64,000 nt of DNA from NCBI GenBank assembly GCA_030682255.1, contig JAUXOK010000027.1, positions 186,001-250,000 of the forward strand, in the 5' to 3' direction. The position numbers were made by a program, and so were the translations under genes. The notes beneath the pieces are model-generated. The model made no database searches, was not told the DNA's origin, and saw only the letters and a program-made list of their open reading frames with translations. Below, one piece after another: positions 17,498-26,765 of the stretch; position 1 is the first letter of the stretch, and the number at the start of each line of letters is the position of its first letter. The DNA is from Bacteroidota bacterium. Lineage in GTDB: Bacteria; Bacteroidota; Bacteroidia; NS11-12g; UBA955.

Positions 17498-19171
17498 TTA
17501 TTTGATGAGTCTTTCTTTGATATCTAAACGGTGTTTTCTAGCGGTGTCTTTTGCAATGTCGTATCCAGCATCAGCATGTCTAATCACACCCATAGCTGGA
17601 TCATTATGTAACACACGTTTTAATCTAACAGCTGCATCTTCTGTGCCATCTGCTACAATCACCATGCCTGCATGAATGCTGTATCCAATGCCCACACCAC
17701 CACCATGATGCAAACTCACCCAACTGGCTCCTCCAGCTGTATTGATAAGGGCATTTAAAACAGGCCAATCTGCAATGGCATCGCTACCATCCATCATGGC
17801 TTCGGTTTCTCTGTTTGGTGAAGCTACAGAACCTGTGTCCAAATGGTCTCTTCCAATAACAATAGGAGCACTCACTTCACCATTTTTCACCATTTCATTA
17901 AATGCTAAACCGGCTTTTTCTCTCTCACCCTGACCTAACCAACATATTCTTGCTGGTAAACCTTGGAATTCTATGCGATCTTGTGCCATGTTTATCCATC
18001 TTTTTAAACCTTCATCTTCAGGAAAAAGTTCTAATATTTTTTTGTCTGTTGCATAGATATCATCTGGATTGCCGCTTAATGCTACCCATCTGAATGGACC
18101 TCTGCCTTGGCAAAATTGTGGGCGAATATATGCAGGTACAAAACCAGGAAAATCAAATGCATGGGTTAACCCTTTTTCTAAGGCTCTGCCTCTTAAATTG
18201 TTGCCATAATCAAACACTTTGCTACCCAATTGTTGAAAGTCTAACATTAATTGAACATGTTCTACCATGGTGGCATAACTTTCTTCGATGTATCTTTCTG
18301 GATTTACTTTTCTTAATTTATCAGCACTTTCAACATCATATCCTTTAGGAAAATAACCTACTAAAGGGTCGTGGGCACTGGTTTGGTCGGTTAAAGTATC
18401 AGGAATAATGCCCCTTTCTTTGATTCTATTTAATAAATCTACTGCATTGCAACACACCCCAATTGAAATAGCATCGCCTTTTTCTTTAGCCGCCAATGCC
18501 ATATCAATGCCTTGGTCAATGTTTTTGGTCATAAAATCCAAATAACGGGTATCTAATCTTTTTTTGATGCGCCATTCTTCCATTTCAGCAGCCAAACAAA
18601 CGCCTTCGTTCATTGTAATAGCTAGCGGTTGTGCGCCACCCATACCACCTAAACCTGCTGTCACATTTAAAGTGCCTTTTAAAGAACCTCCAAAATGTTG
18701 ACGTGCACATTCAGCATAGGTTTCATAAGTACCTTGCACTATGCCTTGCGAGCCAATATAAATCCAACTGCCAGCTGTCATTTGACCATACATGGTTAAT
18801 CCTTTTGCTTCTAAAGCTCTGAAGTTTTCCCAGTTTGCCCAATGGGGCACAATTTGAGAGTTGGATATCAAAACCCTAGGTGCATCCTTGTGAGTTGGAA
18901 GAATACCAACAGGTTTGCCAGATTGAATCAAAAGGGTTTCGTCTTCGTTTAAATCTTCGAGCGCTTTAACTATTAGATGATAACTTTCCCAATTGCGAGC
19001 AGCTTTACCAGTGCCACCATAAACGACTAGGTTTTCAGGTTTTTCTGCTACATCAGGGTCAAGGTTATTCATCAGCATGCGGTATGCACCTTCAGTAACC
19101 CAATTTTTACAATGTAATTTATTGCCAGTTGGTGCTTTTATAATTTGAGAGTGAGAGGATGGAATAGACAT
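17498..19171 (-). CDS. hutU: Urocanate hydratase
   Basis: The 557-residue protein converts urocanate to imidazolone propionate in histidine degradation, using tightly bound NAD+. Family motifs include [15 protein letters not shown] near the N-terminus, [10 protein letters not shown] for NAD binding, the active-site region [17 protein letters not shown], and [15 protein letters not shown]. The length is the usual 550-560. Other hut genes (hutH, hutI and the formiminoglutamate enzymes) are absent from the window, so the pathway is dispersed in this genome. A -7 element lies 14-21 bp upstream, and murB follows 3 bp after the stop. Confidence 0.97.
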   Translation of the reverse strand: MSIPSSHSQIIKAPTGNKLHCKNWVTEGAYRMLMNNLDPDVAEKPENLVVYGGTGKAARNWESYHLIVKALEDLNEDETLLIQSGKPVGILPTHKDAPRVLISNSQIVPHWANWENFRALEAKGLTMYGQMTAGSWIYIGSQGIVQGTYETYAECARQHFGGSLKGTLNVTAGLGGMGGAQPLAITMNEGVCLAAEMEEWRIKKRLDTRYLDFMTKNIDQGIDMALAAKEKGDAISIGVCCNAVDLLNRIKERGIIPDTLTDQTSAHDPLVGYFPKGYDVESADKLRKVNPERYIEESYATMVEHVQLMLDFQQLGSKVFDYGNNLRGRALEKGLTHAFDFPGFVPAYIRPQFCQGRGPFRWVALSGNPDDIYATDKKILELFPEDEGLKRWINMAQDRIEFQGLPARICWLGQGEREKAGLAFNEMVKNGEVSAPIVIGRDHLDTGSVASPNRETEAMMDGSDAIADWPVLNALINTAGGASWVSLHHGGGVGIGYSIHAGMVIVADGTEDAAVRLKRVLHNDPAMGVIRHADAGYDIAKDTARKHRLDIKERLIK

Positions 19172-19184
19172 ATATAATAGGTTA

Positions 19185-19192
19185 CAAAAATA
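19185..19192 (-). promoter_or_regulatory. Promoter -7 element for hutU-murB
   Basis: The minus strand reads TATTTTTG (TAnnTTTG form), ending 14 bases before the hutU start codon. Confidence 0.55.
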
Positions 19193-19330
19193 GTAGGTAA
19201 ATTGTTTTTAATGAAATGAAATTATATCTCAAATTCGTTTTAATTTTATTCTGAGTTTATATTTCAAACATTAAAAAATTGGAAATAAGATTGACTTAGT
19301 TATACTGATGATATTTTGTTTGATTTTATT

Positions 19331-19338
19331 TAGATTTG
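19331..19338 (+). promoter_or_regulatory. Promoter -7 element for the lipoprotein/HMG-CoA lyase pair
   Basis: TAGATTTG matches TAnnTTTG exactly, and the start codon at 19343 follows within 5 bases. The mRNA is therefore expected to have almost no leader. A TTTG at 19315-19318 is too close to be a standard -33 box. Confidence 0.5.
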
Positions 19339-19342
19339 CAGC

Positions 19343-19840
19343 ATGAAATGGATATATCTTATATTGACTTTAATTGTATTACAATCTTGTCAAAATAGTG
19401 CTGAAAAAACTATGTTAAAAAATATTAAAGCATTAGAAGCCAATAAAAAAATGCTTACAAGCGATACGCTTATTAAATCTTATTTGTTGTATGTAAAAGA
19501 ATATCCAAATAATGAGTTTTCTGTTAAGTATTTATTTAAAGCAGGAGAGGCATCAGTAAAAGCTGGTAAAATTGTAGAAGCAGCTAAAATATACGAAAGA
19601 GTTGATACAGAATATAGCGACAAAGAATTGTCTCCCGAAGCATTAATAAGGGCTGCAGTTTGTCTTCAATCTGTTCCAGATCCAGCAAATGCTAAAAGAT
19701 TATTTGAGGTTTTTTTAAAAAAATATCCGCAACATGAGCGTTATGAAGATGTTAAAGCCATGAACGAAATTGTTGGATTAACAGAAGAGGAACTAATTAA
19801 AAGATTTAGTGAAAAGTTTGAAAATCTAAACGAAAATTGA
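19343..19840 (+). CDS. TPR-type lipoprotein
   Basis: The 165-residue protein has a lipoprotein signal ending in LQSC, with Cys16 as the lipidated residue. The mature part consists of helical tetratricopeptide-like repeats, such as NNEFSVKYLFKAGEASVKAGKIVEAAKIYERV and a second unit around DPANAKRLFEVFLKKYPQHERY. The repeats resemble the YbgF/YfgM type, which scaffold envelope protein complexes. It stands 7 bp before the HMG-CoA lyase gene, so both share an mRNA, but no functional connection is evident. Confidence 0.8.
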   Translation: MKWIYLILTLIVLQSCQNSAEKTMLKNIKALEANKKMLTSDTLIKSYLLYVKEYPNNEFSVKYLFKAGEASVKAGKIVEAAKIYERVDTEYSDKELSPEALIRAAVCLQSVPDPANAKRLFEVFLKKYPQHERYEDVKAMNEIVGLTEEELIKRFSEKFENLNEN

Positions 19841-19847
19841 TTTTATA

Positions 19848-20699
19848 ATGTCAGTGCAAATTGTTGAATGTCCAAGAGATGCAATGCAAGGCTTTCATAG
19901 ATTAATTACTACGGATGAAAAAATTGAGTATTTAAATATTCTTTCTAAAGTTGGGTTTAGTATGTTGGATTGTGGTAGTTTTGTTTCTCCAAAAGCTGTC
20001 CCACAACTAGCAGATACCCATGAAGTGTTATCTCAAATTGATCCAATTACAAATGGAACTGAACTCTTAGTGATAGTAGCTAACGAAAGAGGAGCAGAGC
20101 AAGCCGCTGATATCAACAAAGTTGATTATATGGGTTTCCCATTCAGTATTTCAGAAGTTTTTCAGAAAAGAAATACCAATCAAGGTCTAAAAGAGGCTTT
20201 GATCAGGTTGAAAAATATTCAAAAAATTGCCAATGATGCCAATAAAAAATTGCTTGTATATTTATCAATGGGATTTGGTAATCCATACAATGAAGCTTGG
20301 TCAGTAGAAATCGCTTTAAAGTGGTGTAAGGTTTTGTCTGATAATGGTATAAATACGATTAATTTATCAGATACAATAGGTGTTGCTAATAAAAACAGTA
20401 TCAATGATATGTTTAAACAATGTTTGTTAAACTTACCACACATAAGTTTTGGTGCTCATTTACATACCAAAATGGATAATTATTTAGAAAATATTTCATC
20501 AGCTTTTGATGCGGGTTGCAATAGATTCGATTCTGCTATCAAAGGTTTTGGAGGTTGTCCTTTTGCAAATGATTCTATGATTGGAAATTTACCCACTGAA
20601 TTATTATTAGATTATCTCAACCATCATAAAATTGATAATTCAATAGATAAGATTCAGTTTGATCTTGCTTATCAAAAAGCGAGTGTTTTGTTTGTTTAA
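19848..20699 (+). CDS. mvaB: Hydroxymethylglutaryl-CoA lyase
   Basis: The 283-residue TIM-barrel protein begins with VECPRDAMQG (6-15), the DRE-TIM metallolyase substrate motif. It carries the HMG-CoA lyase signature GFGGCPFANDSMIGNLPTE with the active-site cysteine in the C-terminal third. MGFPFSISEVFQKRN and SLGFGNPY-type loops are also present. It splits HMG-CoA into acetoacetate and acetyl-CoA at the end of leucine breakdown. Length is slightly short, with no N-terminal extension. It fits with the branched-chain amino acid dehydrogenase at 31328, but is not linked to it. Confidence 0.92.
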   Translation: MSVQIVECPRDAMQGFHRLITTDEKIEYLNILSKVGFSMLDCGSFVSPKAVPQLADTHEVLSQIDPITNGTELLVIVANERGAEQAADINKVDYMGFPFSISEVFQKRNTNQGLKEALIRLKNIQKIANDANKKLLVYLSMGFGNPYNEAWSVEIALKWCKVLSDNGINTINLSDTIGVANKNSINDMFKQCLLNLPHISFGAHLHTKMDNYLENISSAFDAGCNRFDSAIKGFGGCPFANDSMIGNLPTELLLDYLNHHKIDNSIDKIQFDLAYQKASVLFV

Positions 20700-20797
20700 T
20701 TTGTGTTTTGTTATGAAAAAACATTTATAAAATACTTATAAATAGCACAATAGTTATTTATTATAATTTGTTATTTTTGCATTTAAATATTTAGGTT

Positions 20798-21352
20798 ATG
20801 AAAAAATCAATCATTTTAATATCAATTACCTTGTGGATTTTTAATACTTATGCTCAAAATAATTCTTTTGGCAAAACGCTTAATATAGGATTAGGAACAG
20901 GATTTTATGGTTATTCAGGATATACTTCTCCTGTGTTTAATATCAATTATGAGTTTGATGTTGCTAAAAATTTTACACTAGCTCCGTCAGTTTCATTTTA
21001 TACATTCAGTAAATTTTACAGTCCAGGTAAACAACTAGCTTTTGTCAGATATCGACAAACCATTGTGCCCATTGGTGTTAAAGGAACGTATTATTTAGAT
21101 GAAGCATTAAATTTAAATAATAAATGGGATGTTTATTTAGCTGGAACTTTAGGATTTAATGTTATTAGTACCCGCTGGGATAATGGCATTAATTACTCTG
21201 ATAAAATATACCGAGATAATATCTTTAGATATAGATCACCATTGTTTTTGGATATTCATTTTGGTGCAGAGTATCATTTAAACCCCAAAACAGGATTATA
21301 CATAGATTTATCTTCAAGCTTTTCAACTTTTGGTTTGTCTTTAAAAATTTGA
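20798..21352 (+). CDS. Outer-membrane beta-barrel protein of unknown function
   Basis: The 184-residue protein has a signal peptide (about 1-19) followed by alternating beta-strands with aromatic girdles, such as NINYEFDVAKNFTLAPSVSFY and FGAEYHLNPKTGLYIDLSSS. This looks like a small eight-strand barrel of the OmpW/OmpX size class. A TATTTTTG -7 element lies at 20772-20779. It is transcribed alone. No motif identifies a specific function. Confidence 0.65.
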   Translation: MKKSIILISITLWIFNTYAQNNSFGKTLNIGLGTGFYGYSGYTSPVFNINYEFDVAKNFTLAPSVSFYTFSKFYSPGKQLAFVRYRQTIVPIGVKGTYYLDEALNLNNKWDVYLAGTLGFNVISTRWDNGINYSDKIYRDNIFRYRSPLFLDIHFGAEYHLNPKTGLYIDLSSSFSTFGLSLKI

Positions 21353-21446
21353 TTTTTTAAGAAATTATTTTCATTAAGTTTTTAATTTATTTATACGTTT
21401 TAGATATTCATCTTTATATTTATATTCGTGGTTTTAAATTTTTAAA

Positions 21447-23654
21447 ATGAAAATATTTTTATTGATTGCTTTTAGCCTATTTCAATTACATCTTAATGCA
21501 CAATTAACAAACGAGAAAATATGGTTTAGTAGAGATTATTCTCCCAAAGGAGTCAGCGGATTAAAGAATCTGAATGACGGTCAAAGTTTTTGTAAATTAG
21601 TGCCTAACGATGATGAATTGAAAAGTTTATCTTGCCAAAAGTTTGATATTAAAAATGGTCAGTTTTTGACAACTATATTTTCAACTGCCAAAATTTCAGT
21701 TGAAAATAAACCAATTAAAATTGAAAGTTATGATTTTTCTGAAAACGAGAAAAAAGTAATAATCACCAATGGTTTTGAAGCCGTATATCGTCATAGTGGC
21801 AAAAGCAATGCTTATGTTTATAATTTAGAAACCAATCAGTTGATTAAAATCGGACAGCAAAAAGTGATGTACCCAACTTTCAGTCCTGATGGCAATAAAC
21901 TAGCTTACGTTATAGACAATAATTTGTATTATTATGATTTGCTCAAAAACAAAGCAATAAGAGTAACCAAGGATGGTTTGAAAAATGAAATCATCAATGG
22001 CGCAGTGGATTGGGTTTATGAAGAAGAATTTAGTATGAGTCGCGGTTTTGAATGGAGTCCCAACAGTCAGTTTTTAGCCTTTTATAGATTCGATGAAACT
22101 CAAGTGCCTGAATTTAGCATGGATATTTTTGGGAGTTTATATCCTAAAAAAGAAACTTGGAAGTATCCTAAAGCTGGCGAAAAAAACAGTGTTGTAGATG
22201 TATATATTCATAAAATAGGGTCTAAGAAAAATGTTCGATGCGAAACAAGTTCAGAAAAAGATCAATATTTGCCTAGAATTAAATGGATAAGTGATAATTA
22301 TTTAACTGTTCAAAGATTAAATAGACATCAAAATAAGCTAGAATTATTGGAATTTAGTTATCAATATTCAAAACCTACTTTGCTTTATGAGGAAACCAAC
22401 GAGAAATATATAGAGATAAATGATTTTACATTTGATGTTTTTGTCAATAAAGTAGGCGTATACACGAGTGTATTTTATCTTTCAGAAAAAAGTGGGTTTA
22501 ATCATCTTTATTTAAGGAAAAAATCATCTGAAATAGGCTCTAAAGAATCCAAAACAGAAGACATTCAAATAACAACTGGCAATTGGGAGATTGATGTATT
22601 TTTAGGCATCGATAAAAAAAGAAATTTAGCCTATTTTACTTCGGGAATGGACAAACCGGCTGATAGGCAATTGTTTGGAGTGGATTTAAATACTAATACT
22701 ATCAAACAAATTACAAAAGAATCTGGATGGCATAGCATTCAATTTACAGAAACTTTCGATTTTTTCATAGATCGTTTTTCTACTATCATGATACCGACAC
22801 AAACTGTTATTAGAGATTTCAATGGTGAATTAATCAGAGTCTTAGAAGACAACGCTACTCTTAGTCAAAAGTTAAATGATTTAAAACTAAGCACAGTAAA
22901 CTTTGGTAGTTTTACTAGCACAGAAAATATTAAGTTGGATTATTGGGAAATTCGTCCTCCCAATTTTGATGAAACTAAAAAATACCCCGTTTTGTTTTTT
23001 GTTTATGGTGGTCCAGGCTATCAAACAGTAAAAAACCAATGGGGCGGCCCCAATTATCTATGGTATCAGATGATGGCACAAAAGGGTTATATCATTGTTT
23101 CAATAGATAACAGAGGTAGCGGAGGTAGGGGAGAAGCATTTAAAAAGTGCACTTATTTGCAATTGGGAAAATACGAAACTCAAGATTACATAGAAGCTGC
23201 CAAACATTGGGGTAAACAACCATTTGTAGAAGCAAGCAGAATTGGTATTTTTGGTTGGAGTTATGGCGGATTTATGGCGAGCAATGCCATCACCTTTGGT
23301 GCAGATTATTTTAAAGCCGCTGTTGCTGTTGCTCCTGTTACCAATTGGCGTTATTACGACAACATATATACAGAGCGTTATATGAGAACTCCGCAAGAAA
23401 ATCCTACAGGATATGATTTAAATTCACCAATCAATTTTGTTGACAAAATTAAAGGCAACTACCTCATTATTCATGGCACTGCAGACGACAATGTTCATTT
23501 CCAAAATGCAGCCGAAATGGTTAAAGCTATGAACGAAAAGAATATTCCTTATGATGCTGAATATTATCCCAATACCAATCATGGAATTGCAGGCGGAAAA
23601 ATTAGATGGCATTTGTTCAATAAAATCACTCAATATTTGGAGAGTAATCTTTAA
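21447..23654 (+). CDS. Dipeptidyl-peptidase IV family serine peptidase (S9B)
   Basis: The 735-residue protein has a signal peptide (about 1-19), an N-terminal eight-blade propeller (DPPIV_N, roughly 90-450) and a C-terminal alpha/beta hydrolase domain. The catalytic triad is Ser605 in GWSYGG, Asp680 or 681 in GTADDNVH, and His712 in NTNHGI. The double-Glu motif that anchors the substrate N-terminus appears as VYEEEFS. It is expected in the periplasm or outer membrane, releasing X-Pro dipeptides from imported peptides. Length and domain order are normal for Bacteroidota DPP4. Confidence 0.93.
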   Translation: MKIFLLIAFSLFQLHLNAQLTNEKIWFSRDYSPKGVSGLKNLNDGQSFCKLVPNDDELKSLSCQKFDIKNGQFLTTIFSTAKISVENKPIKIESYDFSENEKKVIITNGFEAVYRHSGKSNAYVYNLETNQLIKIGQQKVMYPTFSPDGNKLAYVIDNNLYYYDLLKNKAIRVTKDGLKNEIINGAVDWVYEEEFSMSRGFEWSPNSQFLAFYRFDETQVPEFSMDIFGSLYPKKETWKYPKAGEKNSVVDVYIHKIGSKKNVRCETSSEKDQYLPRIKWISDNYLTVQRLNRHQNKLELLEFSYQYSKPTLLYEETNEKYIEINDFTFDVFVNKVGVYTSVFYLSEKSGFNHLYLRKKSSEIGSKESKTEDIQITTGNWEIDVFLGIDKKRNLAYFTSGMDKPADRQLFGVDLNTNTIKQITKESGWHSIQFTETFDFFIDRFSTIMIPTQTVIRDFNGELIRVLEDNATLSQKLNDLKLSTVNFGSFTSTENIKLDYWEIRPPNFDETKKYPVLFFVYGGPGYQTVKNQWGGPNYLWYQMMAQKGYIIVSIDNRGSGGRGEAFKKCTYLQLGKYETQDYIEAAKHWGKQPFVEASRIGIFGWSYGGFMASNAITFGADYFKAAVAVAPVTNWRYYDNIYTERYMRTPQENPTGYDLNSPINFVDKIKGNYLIIHGTADDNVHFQNAAEMVKAMNEKNIPYDAEYYPNTNHGIAGGKIRWHLFNKITQYLESNL

Positions 23655-23688
23655 GGGTAGGAAGTTTATACATAATTGATTCAAGGTC

Positions 23689-24246
23689 TTGTTACAAGAT
23701 ATTCAAAATATAATAATTCAAGCAAGGAGTAAAAAATCTATTCGAGAGATAGCCCAATTAGCCATAGAAGATGATAGTATATTAATACTATTGCTTAAGA
23801 ATATTAGAATAGAAAAAGACCGATCTTTTTATACTTCGTCATGGGCATTGAGTGATATTTCAGAAATTAATCACACAATTTTTAAGCCGCATATTGCTTA
23901 TATTTTTTCTACTATTCAGAATTCAAATCATCCCGGTTTAAAGCGAAATCTAATGAAACTGATGCAATTTGTTGAAATTCCAGGAGACTTAGAATTAGAG
24001 ATAGGTGAAACTTGTTTAAGTTATTTCAAAGACCAGCATGAAACGATTGCAGTAAGGGCATATTCAGTTACTATATTAGAGCAACTAATTCCTCAAAATA
24101 TGATTTTTAATGAAGATGTGTTATTTGAAATAGAAAGACAAAGAATTCAGGCTACACCTGCTTTAAATGCTCGAACAAAAAGGTATTTAAAAAAGGTCAA
24201 AAAATTAGGCATTAGCAATTTCACCAATGTCTTTAATGATTTTTAA
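23689..24246 (+). CDS. Hypothetical helical (HEAT-like) protein with TTG start
   Basis: The 185-residue protein is predicted to be almost all helical. It contains units such as SWALSDISEINHTIFKPHIAYIF and NHPGLKRNLMKLMQFVEIPGDLE that resemble HEAT/ARM repeats. TTG at 23689 is chosen because an in-frame TGA lies 12 bases upstream and the next ATG would remove most of the helical part. The 3' end overlaps convergent glmM by 42 bp. The start lies 35 bp after the DPP-IV gene. Similar small HEAT-like proteins occur next to housekeeping genes in Bacteroidota, but the function is unknown. Confidence 0.7.
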   Translation: MLQDIQNIIIQARSKKSIREIAQLAIEDDSILILLLKNIRIEKDRSFYTSSWALSDISEINHTIFKPHIAYIFSTIQNSNHPGLKRNLMKLMQFVEIPGDLELEIGETCLSYFKDQHETIAVRAYSVTILEQLIPQNMIFNEDVLFEIERQRIQATPALNARTKRYLKKVKKLGISNFTNVFNDF

Positions 24247-25593
24247 AGTGAGGTTTCTTGCAGTTGTTTCAGATTTACTTTCTGCATAAATTCTAATAAT
24301 TGGTTCTGTATTGGATTTTCTAAGATGAATCCATTCTTCATCAAAATCAATTTTTACGCCATCTTCAGTATTTATCTTAAATTTTTTGTATTTCTCTTTG
24401 ATGATTTCTAAAACTTCGTCAGCATTAATATTTTCTGATAAATCCACTTTGTTTTTTGAAATGATATAAGATGGGTAAGATAATTTTAAAGCATTACAAG
24501 TTTTATTTGATGTAGCTAAATGAGATAAAAACAAAGCAATACCGACTAAAGCATCTCTGCCATAATGTAACTCAGGATAAATAATGCCGCCATTTCCTTC
24601 GCCACCAATAATTGCATTGGTTTCTTTCATTTTTTCCACTACATTCACTTCTCCTACAGCGCTAGCAGAATATGTGCCACCATTTTTTTCGGTAATATCT
24701 TTTAATGCACGTGTAGATGAAAGATTTGAAACTGTGTTTCCTTTTTCAGTATTTTTAAGAATGTAATCAGCAACAGCAACAAGGGTATATTCTTCGCCAA
24801 ACATACCACCATCTTCACATACAAAAGCAAGTCTATCAACATCAGGGTCTACGCAAATACCCATGTGAGCTTTTTCAGATTTAACGATACTAGTTAGTTG
24901 AGTTAAATGTTCGGGAAGTGGCTCAGGATTATGAGCAAAATTACCAGTAGGTTGTTCGTTGATTTCAAATATCTGTTCTACACCTAGTTTTCTCAATAAC
25001 ATTGGAACAGCAATACTTCCAGTAGAGTTTACGCCATCAACAGCTATTCTATAATTTTTTGCTTTAATAGCTTCTACATTAACTAAAGGTAATTTTAGTA
25101 TCTCTTCTATGTGTTTATCAATGTAATGATTATTGATTGAATATGTTCCAATTGAATTGATATCGGCATAAACATATTCATTACTTTCAACAAGGCTTAA
25201 CACAACTTCTGCATCTTTAGCCGAAATAAATTCACCTTTATTATTCAATAACTTAAGCGCATTCCATTGTTTAGGATTATGACTAGCAGTAATGATAATA
25301 CCACCATCCGCGTTCTCTAATTTTACAGCCATTTCTACTGTTGGTGTTGTAGAAAGGCCTAAATCTAAAACATTTAATCCCAAAGACATCAGTGTAGAAG
25401 AAACAAGGTCAGAAACAATTTTTCCAGATATTCGCGCGTCTCTACCAATTATAATTAGTTTTCCGTTATAAGAATCTTTAATCCAACTGCCATAAGCTGA
25501 TGCAAATTTAACAATATCTAAAGGAGTTAGATTATCTCCAGGACTTCCGCCTATGGTGCCTCGGAAACCTGATATAGATTTAATTAGTGTCAT
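24205..25593 (-). CDS. glmM: Phosphoglucosamine mutase-type phosphohexomutase
   Basis: The 462-residue protein has the four-domain alpha-D-phosphohexomutase layout. The phosphoserine is Ser104 in TASHNP. The metal-binding loop is DPDVDRL, the sugar-binding loop GGEGNGG, and the phosphate-binding C-terminal loop RKSNTEPIIR. GlmM converts glucosamine-6-P to glucosamine-1-P for UDP-GlcNAc and thus cell wall synthesis; it is the usual single phosphohexomutase of this form in Bacteroidota. A related phosphomannomutase activity cannot be excluded. A minus-strand TAAATTTG element precedes it. Confidence 0.88.
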   Translation of the reverse strand: MTLIKSISGFRGTIGGSPGDNLTPLDIVKFASAYGSWIKDSYNGKLIIIGRDARISGKIVSDLVSSTLMSLGLNVLDLGLSTTPTVEMAVKLENADGGIIITASHNPKQWNALKLLNNKGEFISAKDAEVVLSLVESNEYVYADINSIGTYSINNHYIDKHIEEILKLPLVNVEAIKAKNYRIAVDGVNSTGSIAVPMLLRKLGVEQIFEINEQPTGNFAHNPEPLPEHLTQLTSIVKSEKAHMGICVDPDVDRLAFVCEDGGMFGEEYTLVAVADYILKNTEKGNTVSNLSSTRALKDITEKNGGTYSASAVGEVNVVEKMKETNAIIGGEGNGGIIYPELHYGRDALVGIALFLSHLATSNKTCNALKLSYPSYIISKNKVDLSENINADEVLEIIKEKYKKFKINTEDGVKIDFDEEWIHLRKSNTEPIIRIYAESKSETTARNLTLKIIKDIGEIANA

Positions 25594-25609
25594 AATAAAA
25601 TTAGGGTTG

Positions 25610-25617
25610 CAAATTTA
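25610..25617 (-). promoter_or_regulatory. Promoter -7 element for glmM
   Basis: The minus strand reads TAAATTTG (TAnnTTTG form), 17 bases before the start codon. Confidence 0.55.
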
Positions 25618-25739
25618 TAGTATTTTAGTCTTAAACACTAAAATAGATTACTAACATAGAAAATGTTGAAATGTTATTTTTTTTTTAATTTTATGCTAAC
25701 AGATGTTTCCAAAAAATTGTATTATTTTGCAATTCATTA

Positions 25740-26765
25740 ATGTTAAAGTTTGTATTTATTGCTTTTATTGTCTTGCTATCAAGTTTTGCGTACAAACAAT
25801 TTTTTTTTAATAAAAAGGGGGTGTCGTTAAATATTATGTTTTATAACTTAGAAAATTTTTTTGACACCATCAATGACATTACTCATTTGGACGATGACTA
25901 TACTCCCAATGGAAAATATAAATGGGATACCAAAAAATATCAATCGAAAATCATTAATTTGTCAAGAGTTTTAATGCAAAGTGCTAAAAAAACACCAGAT
26001 ATTATTGGTGTTTGTGAAATAGAAAGTAAAACCGCCATCAAAGACTTACTTAAACATCAATCTTTTGAAGATGAATATGATTTTATTCACTACGACTCAC
26101 CAGATGAAAGGGGTATTGATGTTGGATTTATCTATCGAAAAAATGCATTGAAAGTAATTGATTCTTATCCTTTAAAGATATCTCTTACCAAAAATTCAAA
26201 AGACAAAACCAGAGATATTTTGTATTTGAAAGTCATTGTAGACAATAAAGCGGATACATTGAATATCATGATTTGTCATTTACCATCAAGAGGTGGCGGA
26301 AAAGCTAAATCAGAACAAAACAGAATCGATGTAGCCAAACAGATTAGAAAACATATTGATAAAATTGGGATCAATAAAAAATGGATTGTAATGGGCGATT
26401 TTAATGATGAGCCTTGGGATATTGCTATTACAGATATTTTAAAAAGTTATGATATTAATGATTATAAAGTCAATGATTCCAATTTATTGAATTTGATGTG
26501 GCCTTTGAAATCAAATAAATTAGGGACCTATAATTATCAAGGAAAATGGCAGATTTTAGATCAAATGATAATTAGTGCATCATTGAATCAATCAAGAGGT
26601 TGGCATTATCAAAATGAATCCATTCAGATTATTAAACAAGACTGGATGATGCAAACAGGTAAATATCAAGATTTTCCAAAACGAACTTATATAGGCACAA
26701 AATGGACAAATGGCTATAGCGATCATTTGCCTGTTAAATTTAATCTTATTTATAATAATGACTAA
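25740..26765 (+). CDS. Exported endonuclease/exonuclease/phosphatase family protein
   Basis: The 341-residue protein has an N-terminal hydrophobic segment (about 3-20), then the EEP fold. Motifs include MFYNLENFFD near the start, IIGVCEIES with the metal-binding Glu, ICHLPSRGGG, MGDFNDEP and the C-terminal YSDHLPVKF with the catalytic His. Members cleave phosphodiester or phosphomonoester bonds in nucleic acids, lipids or nucleotides; an extracellular DNA/RNA or lipid substrate is likely given the signal. The stop overlaps the start of ppk1, so the two are translationally coupled. Confidence 0.88.
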   Translation: MLKFVFIAFIVLLSSFAYKQFFFNKKGVSLNIMFYNLENFFDTINDITHLDDDYTPNGKYKWDTKKYQSKIINLSRVLMQSAKKTPDIIGVCEIESKTAIKDLLKHQSFEDEYDFIHYDSPDERGIDVGFIYRKNALKVIDSYPLKISLTKNSKDKTRDILYLKVIVDNKADTLNIMICHLPSRGGGKAKSEQNRIDVAKQIRKHIDKIGINKKWIVMGDFNDEPWDIAITDILKSYDINDYKVNDSNLLNLMWPLKSNKLGTYNYQGKWQILDQMIISASLNQSRGWHYQNESIQIIKQDWMMQTGKYQDFPKRTYIGTKWTNGYSDHLPVKFNLIYNND

